64,000 nt of DNA. It comes from Apostichopus japonicus. Taxonomy: Eukaryota; Echinodermata; Holothuroidea; Aspidochirotida; Stichopodidae. The position numbers and the translations under genes were made by a program. Position 1 is the first letter of the stretch. The number at the start of each line of letters is the position of its first letter. The stretch covers positions 20,830,898-20,894,897 of the forward strand of contig NC_092577.1 of the NCBI RefSeq assembly GCF_037975245.1. Reading direction: 5' to 3'. Under the pieces are notes generated by a model. That model did no database searches and had not been told where the DNA came from. It saw only the letters and a program-made list of their open reading frames with translations. This document shows, piece by piece, positions 20,112 through 31,408 of this stretch.

Positions 20112-21602
20112 GTCTAATAACCCATTGGTTTCGAACCTTGTACCTTTGAAGATTTTCAAATCTAGGTATGTTACCTCGGTGTTTGATATTTCTACCGTAA
20201 ACTTTAAGAAGCGGTGAATTTCATTCAACCTTTTTACTAAGTGTTCAAGCTCCTGATGTGTACCGTCGTAGAGCAATAGAATGTCATCTCTATAGCGGAG
20301 CCATTTTAAGATTTTATTATCTGTCGGTAAAATCTGGTTTTCAAGTCTATGCATGACAATATCGCAGATTTCCGGAGAGGCTTGGCTACCCATGGCGCAA
20401 CCGATCTTTTGTAGATAGAATTGGTTATTGAACTCAAAACAGTTTCTTGTTAAGATGAGTTCAATTAGTTTGCGCATGGATATGGAAGATATTTTATTTA
20501 TTCCATATTCGCTTTGTTCCGTCTTTTCATTGACTTCTTGACATATATCTAATGCCTCCTCTTGGGGAGTATTGGTATACATGGCGACGACATCGAGTGT
20601 AGCGAGTACTACCGTTTTTGGTAACGGGGTGGCTTCCAAAATTTGCAGAATGTGATTTGTGTCTTTCACATAAGTGCTTTGTTTTATTACAATAGGAAGC
20701 AAGAAATAGTCCACAAATTCCGATATTTTTTCGGTCGGTGATCCGTTTCCACTTATTATCGGTCTAGCGGCAAATTTTGAGTTAGCCGGGGGTGCTTTAT
20801 GAATTTTTGGTAGCACATATATGACCGGTGTGCGGATCTTGTGGCTAAATGGTGACAAATACTCGAAGGTGCTTTTATCGATCTCTTTTGCAGAGAACAT
20901 ATCAATTAGTGTTTCCTGGACTAAACTTTTAGTTTGAAACGTCATATCACTTTTTAACTTTTCGTAGTGGTGACTAGCTAATTGCCTTTCAATTTCGGCT
21001 TGATAGTCTGAGTGATTCAATATAGCAATGCCTCTACCTTTATCGAAGGGTTTGACAATAATAGAGCGGTCGTTTTTAATTGCATTTAGTGCAAAACGTT
21101 CCGCCTTATGTGTGTTGCTATTGGCGTTTCGGATAGTAACACTTGCCAATTCGGTTTGTGTTGCTTCCAAATAGTCCTGTAGGTTTTTACTAAAAGTCAT
21201 GTTAGGTGACCATGTAGAAGGTAGACGGAATTTTGTAATCCCTTTTTGCATTTTATTCTGCATGATGAAGCGGATTCTCATTTTTCTTTTTAGGTCTTTT
21301 AGTGACTTGAGAAGATCACTTCGTTTAGGTTTTACTGGAGTTGCTATGAACTTCAGACCTTTTCCCAACGCAATAAACTCTATATTGGAAATGTTTCTGT
21401 CTGATAGGTTCTTTACGAACTTTTTTAGTGTTTCTGCTTCTTTACGAAGATTTTGGGCTTTTGAGTGACTACGTATAGTCTGTAGCTCCCTGTTGTTGGT
21501 GCGGAATTTTTCCGAGCTTTTATTAGCTTTCACTGAACGGACAAATTTGCGTCTTTTAGATGACGATGGGAGAGGTTCAAAGAGAGAAAGTACATTTTGC
21601 AT
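20106..21602 (-). CDS. PLE2 reverse transcriptase (Penelope type)
   Basis: A 498-residue open frame. Landmarks are ALGKGLKF near residue 79, IIVKPFDKGRGIAIL near 180, VIYVLPKIHKAP near 265, RPIISGNGSPTEKI near 282, LDVVAMYTNTP near 340 (first catalytic Asp), GCAMGSQASPEI near 405 and the catalytic YRDDILLL near 440. The YRDD box in place of YADD/YIDD is unusual. The frame runs to YLDLKIFKGTRF and is then lost by a single-base shift at about 20110, with the C-terminus in the next frame. The N-terminal 120 residues are lysine-rich and probably bind nucleic acid. It reverse-transcribes its own RNA in a functional element; here the shift probably inactivates it. Confidence 0.85.
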   Translation of the reverse strand: MQNVLSLFEPLPSSSKRRKFVRSVKANKSSEKFRTNNRELQTIRSHSKAQNLRKEAETLKKFVKNLSDRNISNIEFIALGKGLKFIATPVKPKRSDLLKSLKDLKRKMRIRFIMQNKMQKGITKFRLPSTWSPNMTFSKNLQDYLEATQTELASVTIRNANSNTHKAERFALNAIKNDRSIIVKPFDKGRGIAILNHSDYQAEIERQLASHHYEKLKSDMTFQTKSLVQETLIDMFSAKEIDKSTFEYLSPFSHKIRTPVIYVLPKIHKAPPANSKFAARPIISGNGSPTEKISEFVDYFLLPIVIKQSTYVKDTNHILQILEATPLPKTVVLATLDVVAMYTNTPQEEALDICQEVNEKTEQSEYGINKISSISMRKLIELILTRNCFEFNNQFYLQKIGCAMGSQASPEICDIVMHRLENQILPTDNKILKWLRYRDDILLLYDGTHQELEHLVKRLNEIHRFLKFTVEISNTEVTYLDLKIFKGTRFETNGLLDT

Positions 21603-21683
21603 GTTTGGAGGAGAGGAAGGTAGCTCTTTCTGGAAAATTTGTTGGCCCTAAAAAGAGCCGTTTTTCAAGAGCAACTCCTACTT

Positions 21684-22105
21684 CTACCTTTTATAAGGTT
21701 GCTTTCTGTTCCTGGCCTTTGGACGGCGTGCCACTCTAGTCTCCTCTCTTTTCGCTGACTTCTGGAGGATGGTCTTCAAAAGCCTTTGTGCTTCAGGAGC
21801 TTCCAGTGTCGACTCTAAGTCTGTCTCAGCTCTAGATCTCTTCTCGAGAAACCTGTCCCGTTGCCTTTTAGCTTGGCGAGATAACTCTTCTCTCCAGATT
21901 CTACGGAGGTTCCTGCCTGCTCGTTGGAGAACCTGATTCCAGGAATCAAGAAACTCCTCCGAGTGGTTCAGTTGCGCCGGGAGTCTGGGTGGGTTTCTCT
22001 GAACCTTGAGTTGGTGATAGGTAGCGTTTTTATCGCCGTCTATCCGGGATATCTCTGTAGTGAGAGTGATGAGATTGGACTGGAGCCCCTTCAACGTATA
22101 CAGTA
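21684..22105 (-). pseudogene. PLE2 first ORF, 3' part
   Basis: A basic, helix-prone protein (RIWREELSRQAKRQRDRFLE and similar) with a likely coiled coil, ending KPRARNRKQ-type at 21684, about 80 bases upstream of the RT ORF and separated from it by stop codons. Its 5' end runs straight into the TA at 22104-22105, where element 2 begins. The frame resumes at 30488 on the far side of that element. Its role is presumably nucleic-acid binding, but I do not recognise a domain. Confidence 0.7.
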
Positions 22106-22340
22106 CACTCTTAAAATTTCCGGTTCAGATATGACCAGACACGGATCAATATCAAGCAGACTCTGGATCAACCGGGCACCCATCCAATCCGGTTCAAAAT
22201 GATCCGAAAACTTGGTTCAAATAAAATGATCCGATTCCGGTCCAAACTGTTGCTTTATAAGATGACTAAATTCCGGTTGACATTGATGTAATTCTGGTTC
22301 ACACTGATTCTAGCTTGGTTCAAATTGATAATCCAAAGAT
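22106..22340. repeat. Left TIR and GGTTCA subterminal repeats of element 2
   Basis: Repeats of CCGGTTCA, TGATCCG and TTGGTTCAAA occur about every 20-40 bases from the TIR inward. The right end (30330-30485) carries GGTTCGAA, GGTTCAAAG and GGATCA in the inverse sense. This parallels the AACCAATT arrays of element 1, with a different motif. Confidence 0.7.
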
Positions 22341-22849
22341 AACACAATGATACAAATATAAAACAATGCGATAAATGGAGGGCCAGGGTGAAGTCTTCAT
22401 ATATTTAATTTTACAATATAAGCATATATCTGATACTGGACAGATTTTATGTCCCTTTTTTCATTTTCCTGAAATTTCCATTCATCATACCCCTTTGCTT
22501 GTATTTCCCTTTTCAATGGTTGTGTCAATATACCATCAGATATCATTGATAGTTATTCAACCATACATTGGGTGGATGCGAAATTATGAGGGTTTTACTG
22601 CAAAAATTGGCCTAATTTTGGACACCAAAATGTGACATTATTAAAATGGCTGTAATTGAGATGCACTTTTCTTAGTTTTTCCCATGTTATTATGCCTTGA
22701 CTTTGCATTTTCTATTCAAGTGAAAGCAGAGCTTCAATTCAACTGCTGAAAAATATTCAATTCAACTGCTGATTCAACTTCAATTCAACTGGTGAAAAAA
22801 TTCAACTGCTGAAAAAATCAACTGCTGAAAAATAAAGATCTTCATCTTT

Positions 22850-23818
22850 GTTAACGTACATATTTTTGGTGTCCTCCTGCATCACATACGTTAACTGCTG
22901 GCAACTTTTCATGATTATAACCTAATCACACACTGCACAGTAGTGTACTAGGGATTGCAAGTCCCAGAAACTCACTACTCATGCTGAGAATAGGTCTAAT
23001 GGCATCTCAGAGGACAAATTCATTCAAAAATACATGTGAAAAAACTTGTTATTGGTTGTTAAACTGTACAAATTGTTCGGTGTCCTCAACATAACGTACG
23101 TTAAATGGGCATTATTTCACTATCAACTGATAGTTTTGAATATTCAAACATTTGTAACTGATCAACACCCCACATACACTGATAGTAAACAATTCTTTCA
23201 CTGCTAGCAGTTCAATTCCTCTGTATCAGTCACAATTTGTGTGAGGTGTCCTCATTTCTAGCCTGCATAACATACGTTAACTGTGAAAATCTATTTTGGG
23301 CCCATGTCAGGAATTCTCACAGAATATTCAACTCACTTAATATTTCACCATGTTTGAAAAAGAATTAAACTATTTCCATCATCCAATGAGTCTAAAACAT
23401 GGTTTTAGAACATCTGTTAACGTATGTGATGGTGTCTCATTTTTTGCTGTCTTCATAACATACGTTAACAATATGCACTTTGAATGTAAATTATTGAGAA
23501 GACTGAGAACTTCCATGCTATGAAACACTTCATTCCATGTAGTTCTACTATAAGGTACTCTATCTAACTAGTTGATGAAATTTGTCATTGAGCCAGCGGC
23601 TAAGTTCTATAACTCCAAATTCCTGTTGTGTTGTTAACGTATGTTATGGTGTCCTAAATGATCAGCCTCATTAACTTACAATGGATGTGATAAGAACTTC
23701 AATTTTTTTTTTGTCATAAGATATCATTTGACATTGCTCATATATATTCCCCTTCACTTTAATGGAGAAGGGGCTATGTTTATAGACAACTGTAGGACAC
23801 CGAGTAACATACGTTAAC
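22850..23818. repeat. Series of GTTAACGTATG palindromic sites with a GTGTCC core
   Basis: Six sites lie 140-220 bases apart (cores at about 22868, 23079, 23245, 23430, 23648 and, inverted, 23794). The best has GTTAACGTATGT (23416), then GGTGTC, then CATAACATACGTTAAC (23454-23469). The flanking arms are inverted repeats of each other and GTGTCC is constant, while the sequence between sites is unrelated AT-rich DNA. This is not a simple tandem repeat. It could be a binding-site array or a very decayed satellite. Confidence 0.7.
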
Positions 23819-25199
23819 ATCATCCCTTGTCCTTTTTATTTGCCTGAAATCCACCTTTCTTAATACTGTATTATCTCATAACATTACTAATTGTGTTTGA
23901 CATTCACCGGAGAACCAGAATCAGCACTCAAATAGATACCTTTGTGTAATTCATTTTTGAACATGCATGTCACACTTTAGTAACCCAGTATCAAATAATG
24001 ACTTATATATAACTAATTACACAAAGTACATTACTACAGGATATAAAACAGAATAATTATAGTAACAACAAATCATCTACTCACAAAGCGATCCCCAAAT
24101 ATCGTTTCCTGAACACACATACCTTCACAAAAAGATATACCAACCTTTTAACTAGTTAGGCCTCAAGAACTGATGTTTCTTGGAAAATACAATGTTGGAA
24201 TTCCAAACTGTAGGCATAGCCTGACATTCAATGCAGTGTGTGATAGCCTGTAAAGCATTATATGAAAGTTTGAAATGCTACGCTATTTAAATGAAATTGC
24301 TACGTACTGGAATGTCTGCCTAAACTGCTATTGAACTTCACTTTACTTTGACTTCTAGAGATAGTGTTGACCTTTGACTTCCATGTTGAGCAAAAACAAT
24401 CATCTACTCAACAGAAGCTACGAATTTTGAAGTTCAAGCGATATTGATTTTTTTAATTATGCTGTAAACACGCAGGTTTCATGTACAGAGATCTTTGCAT
24501 ATATTACTTCAGTCTATTGCGAGGATTTAAAGACTTGAAAAGATAAAAATACAATTTTATAATACAAAACTACACGAATAAATAGTTAAACAGTTACTTC
24601 AGATCAAAAAAGAAGAGAAAACAAATTTCAAAATGCTAGTTAACAGGATTTTTCAGTCAGAGGACTTCTGAAACTGCAAGATGCTAATCAGCAGCCAAAG
24701 TAAACAAAGGTGTGTTTCTAGAAAGAAGCTATGACAATTATGAAATGCATGACAAAAGGTATATACCATAACTGATAACACATTGCAAACGTTACAGGCT
24801 CACCACAGAGGATAATCTGACTCCTTTCTAAAAAGTCTTGAAACTTTGTAATCGATGCAAGGAAGTGTAATGCTCAGTGGACAAAATAAACCAATGAAAA
24901 GAGTAAGTGCCTCATTTAACAAGCAAAGGTAGACCAGATAGCCTAAAATGATTTGTGATTTCTTGCCAGAAAGGAACCGATAGTCCTAGTTAGCTTGATT
25001 AAAGTTTTTGAAGGTTAGGCTTATGTTGGTTAGCCACAAATGTTGACATTTACTATAAATAATTTAGAGAACCTTGCACAAGCAAATGACAAAACGTAAG
25101 TTGCTGTAGTTGTATTAGCCTTATTACAAGGTTTTCAGTATGACCATATAACCTAAATGACCCAACAACATCGATAGAAAATGAATGAATATCTACCAT

Positions 25200-28100
25200 A
25201 AAAAATATTACACCTTGGCAAGTTCTTCAGCAGGGTAACACTTGGGGCAGAGGTGCTTTTACCTTTTCCATCATCTAGACCATAAATACATTTTTAAATA
25301 AAATCACAGGTGTTTTGACACTCCCATGGGTAGTCCATGTCCAAAACGAATATAGCTTTTAGACATATATCTAAGGCTTTCAGAAGGCTGTTGCCACATC
25401 AAATGGTCTTCCCTACCACGACAACAAAGACTATTTCTGGGAATTTCATTTCAACCAAGGCCAACATAAACGCCTGTAAATGCTGCATGTTTTTCAGAAA
25501 GTCTGCTATGTTTGTGGCAATCTAAAGAGAATAAGGGAAACCGTAATCAGATTAAACTTTCCATTTAAATTAACAGCTTCACAAGTATATGCCCCACCTC
25601 AATACCACCAACGAGATCAGACTTTGGTGGGCCTTCGAGAGCGACTGAAACTTGCATATCTTTTAACTGGAATTATGAAAATTGCACGATACCCTAAAAG
25701 AGTTTCAGCTAGCTTTGCTAGTTTTAACCCTTTTGTATGAACAGGTTTAACAAGTATCCTATGACTACTTTTGTTCTAATCTAATGTTTGGTAAACAACA
25801 AAGTTTTAAAGACAGCATTTTGGTTGGACCAATTGCATTTGGAATGAGTAGTTTACCCCATTTTGGTACCCTGGAACAGAGCATGTATTTATATATTTGT
25901 ATATAACCATATATATATATTCATATGAAATATATATTGTATTTCAAATATATATTGTATTAACAAGTATTATGTAATATATAAACATTTATTTGTTGGG
26001 CCAACAGAAGTAGCTGTTTTGCATCTGCTGTCATGTGAACTATGAGTATCAATATAAATAATCACAGATTCAACAAGGTAGGTAGTCTGATTCCAAACTC
26101 AGGGTATCAGTCTTTAGTGGAAACAGGGCATTGTTTAATATATATATATATTTGAATGGTGGCATGCTTGTTGGAGCCCTTCTTACCACCTGTCCTCGAC
26201 TATACCAGGAAGGAAGAGCAAAGGAAGCACCTGGGTGGCAATATGTCCTTTTCTGAGTCTCTCATCTGAAAAAAGTAATAAAGTTCAGAGTGAAAAACAT
26301 TGGTCTCAGATTTTTAAAGCGTTTACCTTTGAGTACACATTGAGTTGAGTAGACTGATGGTGTTATTCACAGTGTGTAGCATCGCCCATCATTAATTTGA
26401 TTATCCCATTGGGGGGGGGGTGGGATGTCGTGATCTTACAAGTGAGGCCATGTTGATATGTGATTTTGAAAAATGATGCCTCTCAAAGTAAAATTGTTAT
26501 GACTTCAATATAACCTCGTTCTGTTTCACTATCTACCTATTTGTAGGTTTAGGAAAGAACATCGTGGCACACCATGTTTGTTAATTGATGTGCTTCATCT
26601 AGTGAAATGAAGCATGTCTTCTCCAACATTGATTGGAAGGCCTATCACTTGTTTATGCTATGCATACAGTAGCATATTTTTGGGTTATAGAAGGGGAGCA
26701 ATGTACTGTCAAATCAAATGAAAAACAGAGATACAGCATGTTCACCATTTAAATAAATCAGGTAAGGAATTACAATATGCAGAAGTAACTGTATATTAAT
26801 TTTTTTGGAGACTGAAACATTCCACTTTGAAATATGGCACCACCTTAGCAAACTGTAAATGGACTAAGGGATGCTCTTATTCCTGTTTCAAGAGAGTTAA
26901 ATATTGATACTGAAAAGAAATACGAAGTGTCACAGTGAGTATTTCATGTAAGTATAAGTAATGGACTATCTTTTTAGCACAAACCCAAGCCTTTTCTTCG
27001 CCAGAAATGCAAAATGACAAAAATTGATTAACAAAAAAATAGAAAATGACTTACTAGTGGAAAGGTTTCCATGAAAATGTAATATATCTTTCCAATCAAC
27101 CTGCTTGTTTGCATAGGCCAATATTTTCTCGTCCAGGCTCGGCCACTTCATGAATAGAGCATCACATCACATGCCTAAGGAAATAAAATCTTTAAGTCTT
27201 GTTCTACCTACGATAACAAATGTCAGAATGTCAATAGGACACCAACAGTGAGGACCTGTATTCCAGGCTTAAGACTTGCTTTCAAATTATTTTGATTTGG
27301 ACTGCAATGACATGACATTCTTTCATTACTGCTTTTTTTCTTGTCTTTGGCATGATGGTTAATAATGTTCAATGACATAAACACATTACATAGAATGACT
27401 GGGAATACATGACAATTAATCTCTGAATGACTGATATTTCAACACAGGACTAGTCCTCATATTTGGAACACTATTCTAGAGGTTCTGCCAAACTGTGCGT
27501 ACATTTACCCACCCCTTTGATACCTCTTTAACAAACAGCGTTCCATACTGGACCCAACCAAAGTAACATGCAACAGGCTCCATTGGTCCGAAAGCTGTCT
27601 TGTGATTTCACAGCTGAATAAATTACAAAGAGCTTGCTAGCTGCAGTCCAAAATCAATGTGGTGGCGTGTGGTGTTCATTAACTTCAATTTAAGATGAAT
27701 AGTTGTTTTTGTCGTCACAACATGTACTTACAGTACATCTCTGTGATGTTTTACGTACCATTGTTGGAATTATGATATCTGAGACTTGCTTGTGTTTATT
27801 TTCTGTGACGTCGGCAGCTCTGGCCTTCTCAGTCTTTGCCATGAACTCACGAACCAGGTCTGCAGGTGCAATATGGCACTTTTACTGTCACCATGGATGT
27901 AAGGTCTTCTTCACTCAAATCATCTGTAGAAGTAAATAGTACACACGAGGATTAAATACATCATATCATGATACAGCTTTCATTGGTTCACACAATTCTA
28001 CACTGCCAAGAAGTAAAGCAACTACAGCTTATCTAAGACCCTGATGCTGTGCCATCATATCTTCAAGGAAGTTAAGAAGTGTTCAAAGAATATGAGGCAG

Positions 28101-30234
28101 TTGTATAAAATTGAAATTGCAGCGGGACTAACATTGATGTGGACAAACCCCTAAATCACCCAGGAATAAAACACATTAAAGGGTGTTTTAGAAATATGTC
28201 ACTTTACAGTTTAAAAAATCTACCTTCTTTTTCAAGGAGACCATGTTAAACAACATGAGAAACTTTTGAAGTGTTCTGTCTAATACTCTTTGACTCCCAC
28301 ACCGCTCCTGACCAACTTCCCATAGTGCACTATGCAGATTTGTATACATGTATGTGAGTGACTTTTACTACGAAGAGGCTGCATAACAACACATGCATTG
28401 AAGGTATACTTAAAAAAAATCAGCCTTTGAGACATGTGGCAAGACACCATATAAATTTCAGGCGATTCTGAGAGAGTCGACGTGGAATCGACCCAAAAAT
28501 ATGTTGATTTGGCATGGATTGCCCCACGTTTTACATATTCTAAGATGATTATGTACACTGACTAATGTGAAAACTACATGGGCTTAAATCACTGAATTAA
28601 ATCAGCCAACCCTGATGATGACAAACCTGAAATGTCACAGTAAACATTCAGAATACATTTTTCAGTACACTTACAGTACTGCTGCTGCAAAGTGAGGCAG
28701 TGATCTACAATAACAACACCCTTCTGTAGGCTTACACATATGCTGACATGATGCATAAGAAATGGCAGACAATTTTGGTATACTAGGTATTATCTTGCAT
28801 AACCATACCAACTATAGGCCTATTGATGAATGCCTGATACTGGCAAAGATAAATCAAAGGAAAAAGGATACTGGTACAAAGGATACAAAGGAAAATAAAA
28901 AGCAAAGTACTACATAGGTCACAGACTTTACATAGGTCACAGAGTGTACTGTGCGTTTAGAGAATCACATCAATGACCTTTACAGTGCTTCTGCGAAGCA
29001 AAGTAATACCCAAGAGCACAATTAACTAACCGACACAGCAAACTACTCGCTAACAGTGCAGTACAGCTTAAACATTAGTACACTGGGTACAGTACTGCTA
29101 TTGCTTAGAACTGCAAAGTCAACCCGAATCAACGAAGTGGTAGGAGCACAACATGAATTCATGCACTATGGATGTGTTTGGTAAATACAGATTCGCAAAA
29201 CACTATGCCATGTTATGCAACGCGATGATGCATGGGCATGACAATGTGCTTGTATGTATAACAGAGGCAGTACACCTACATCGGAGTTAGAGTTAACTAA
29301 AAATCTACCGACAGATTCACATTGAAATACTGCATGCTGTTTACTTCAGCTCAGAGTACGTACGGTGACAATATGACGCCCAAGCCCTACATGAATGTTC
29401 ATACAAGTGAGCAGTACACCCAACATGCATGGGCTAATGATGTTGTTGCTTATTTTGTCAGAATGCGGTTTTGCTGATATATTGATTTCAAAATTAAGTG
29501 AATCTATAATTATCAATATTAGTTTGTTTAGCTGGGTTGCTGACTGTCCATTTGGCTTAGCAAGAGCTAGGCATGGTATTTTCAGAGTTGTTTAATGTGA
29601 ATGAAAAATGGTGCCAAGTCTACCACTTGTATACTTCGCTCTACTTTCACAATATTTTTTGGAAAGTTGGAGCTATCACTTTCAGTGTAATTAATGAATT
29701 TGCAATACTTTTTTCTTCACATGTTAATACAAAATTTAAAATTTAAGTATAGGCATAGGGCCTAGGCCTTATTTCAAGGTAACGTACTTTCATCATGGGC
29801 CTAAGCTTATTTATTTGCTGTAACATTAACGTAGGCCTTAAGTGCTAGCCTAAGTGTAAGCATAGACACTCGTAACGTTATCATACTACATATGCCTAAT
29901 AGGCTGTATACGTATCATTTATAACACTAGGCCTACACACATATATAACGTTACGGGTGCCTGTGGGTGTAAGTAATGCGATTGCGTAAGTAAGGCATAG
30001 AATACTGTACGTAGACCTACTGGGTCACGATATACGCAACGTACAAAAGGCGTGCCTACGCTACAACGGCTTCATTCGACAATCTGTTACGTACAGAAAT
30101 TGCATTTTTTGAAAGAAAGTCTAAATTAATAGGGCAACTGAAGTCAGAAAAATGTTGCTGGGGTACCTTTTTATTAACATTTTACCTTTGAAGAATGCGT
30201 GAAACTTTCCAAGACCCCATTCAACAAATTCCAT
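25200..30234 (-). pseudogene. SAMD3-like gene of element 2, decayed
   Basis: Exons seen on the minus strand: 30234-30186 (ATG, then a SAM-type opening MEFVEWGLGKFHAFFKG, donor CAAAG|GTAAAA, phase 1 as in element 1); 27859-27759 (LVREFMAKTEKARAADVTE to IIIPTM, acceptor CTGCAG, donor ATG|GTACGT); 27174-27055 (KWPSLDEKILAYANKQ to HGNLSTS, donor GTAAGT, with a frame conflict near its start); and 25521-25200 (VFVVVVGKTI, stop, LLKALDICLKAIFVLDMDYP, CQNTCDFI, stop). The last is homologous to the final exon of element 1. Two in-frame stops and one shift make it a pseudogene. Other exons, including the rest of the SAM domain, were not found. Confidence 0.65.
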
Positions 30235-30487
30235 CGTTCACTCGAGTCATAGGTTCAGAGTCAAAAGGCACGCGAAACATGAGAAGCAGGCGTTGCTCTC
30301 GACCAATATGAATTTTGCATTGCTGTTGATCAGGGAACTGGTTCCGACGCGCTCAAGACATTCCCACCATGCATGCAAAATAGGTTCGAAGTGATTGCGT
30401 AAACAGTTCAGAGTGATCAGAGACGGTTCAAAGTCAAACGACACGGATATCGGATCATTTAAATGAACCGGTAGTTCTAAGAGTGTA

Positions 30488-30575
30488 TGTTGTGAGAAAG
30501 ATTTAGCTCCTTGAAATGCCTGAAGTGATATATTAGCCAGTAGTTGCAGCAATTCTGAGGCAAACTATGATTCAT
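30488..30575 (-). pseudogene. PLE2 first ORF, 5' start separated by element 2
   Basis: An ATG at 30575-30573 opens a frame that runs to the TA at 30486-30487 without a stop. It continues in the same frame at 22105 when the intervening TIR element and one TA are left out. It encodes a leucine-rich stretch (HFKELNLSHNI before the junction, YTLKGLQSNLITL after it) that looks like a leucine-rich or coiled-coil segment. This is the start of the PLE2 first ORF. Confidence 0.75.
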
Positions 30576-30639
30576 CCTTTTTGATATTCCTTGCTAGAGG
30601 AATCTATGCAGTCTTGCTTGTGTGTGTGCCCCTGCACAT

Positions 30640-30910
30640 TTGTAAAGGCGATATCTCCAGAAGTTGAACTTGAATGGAGCTCATACTTTCTATGCTGATA
30701 CCCCATGGTTAGTTCTCGATCTCGATCCCGTGTTAGGTCAAAGGTCATCTGAGGTCAACAGAGATCAAGGAGTGAAAATCTTGTGAACATGATAACTTGA
30801 CAATGTAAACTTGGATCGAGTTCATATTTGGTAAAAAGGTTCCCCATGTTGAGGTGTAGATCCATATTGATTTTTGTAGATGTCGAAGGTCACTAACATC
30901 AACAGAGGCC
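30640..30910. repeat. Two diverged units of a ~140-bp tandem repeat
   Basis: Unit 1 (about 30640-30775) has GCGATATCTCCAGAAGTTGA, CCCCATG, AGGTCAAAGGTCATCTGAGG and TCAACAGAG. Unit 2 (about 30783-30905) has ATGATAACTTGACAATG, CCCCATG, TCGAAGGTCACTAACATC and AACAGAG in the same order. This type of degenerate unit is widespread in marine invertebrate introns and spacers. The function is unknown. Confidence 0.6.
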
Positions 30911-31408
30911 AATAGCAATGTATTTATCCCAATATTTCAAGAGGTTCAATTATGATGTTCAATTATCTTGTTTAGTACAGTGTCCATTGTTTTTGGTACT
31001 TGGTGGCATGGATATTAATGAAAAGACAGGGCTTGAAGTGAATTTGCTCTCCATAACCGTAAGTCCATTTTTTTTCAAACTTAGGTGTGGTTGTAGGAGT
31101 TAAGACTAGGACACTTCCCCACTGACTTTCGAACTCATGAGTGGTCAAATACCTTTGTATAAATCTGACACCCAAGTTTTTTCCCATTGTAAGAGTACAA
31201 ACCTAATTATAATTTGGATGAGATCAAATATCATTTAATATTCTTATTAGCTTTAAATCGGAAAGCAAGGAACCACACAGCTGTTGGCTCTCTCGTTTAT
31301 AGTACGAACATATGCCCAACTCTAGTAGAACTGTCTGTGGGATGAATGAAGTTCCTGTTTCTTAGAGCATTGATGCAACCTTTGCTACATCCCTTGGACG
31401 AATGGTAA

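Larger units (their letters stand above)
19436..22105 (-). mobile_element. Penelope-like element PLE2 (major part)
   Basis: A second, diverged Penelope element. From 5' to 3' on the minus strand it has the start of a first ORF at 30575-30488 (cut off by element 2), the rest of that ORF at 22105-21684, an RT ORF at 21602-20106, its shifted C-terminus to 19577, and a hammerhead motif at 19497-19438. No GIY-YIG domain is visible between the RT C-terminus and the ribozyme, so it is either an endonuclease-lacking lineage or a deletion copy. Confidence 0.8.
22106..30485. mobile_element. 8.4-kb TIR element carrying a broken SAMD3-like gene (element 2)
   Basis: The left end CACTCTTAAAATTTCCGGTT and the right end (reverse complement CACTCTTAGAACTACCGGTT) form an imperfect TIR of about 22 bases. 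TA flanks both sides (22104-22105, 30486-30487). Inside the ends lie repeated GGTTCA, CCGGTT and TGATCCG motifs. Excising the element and one TA leaves the PLE2 first ORF open across the junction, which proves the boundaries. The only gene remnants found run on the minus strand (30234 to about 25200) and are SAMD3-like, as in element 1. No recognisable transposase. Confidence 0.85.
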
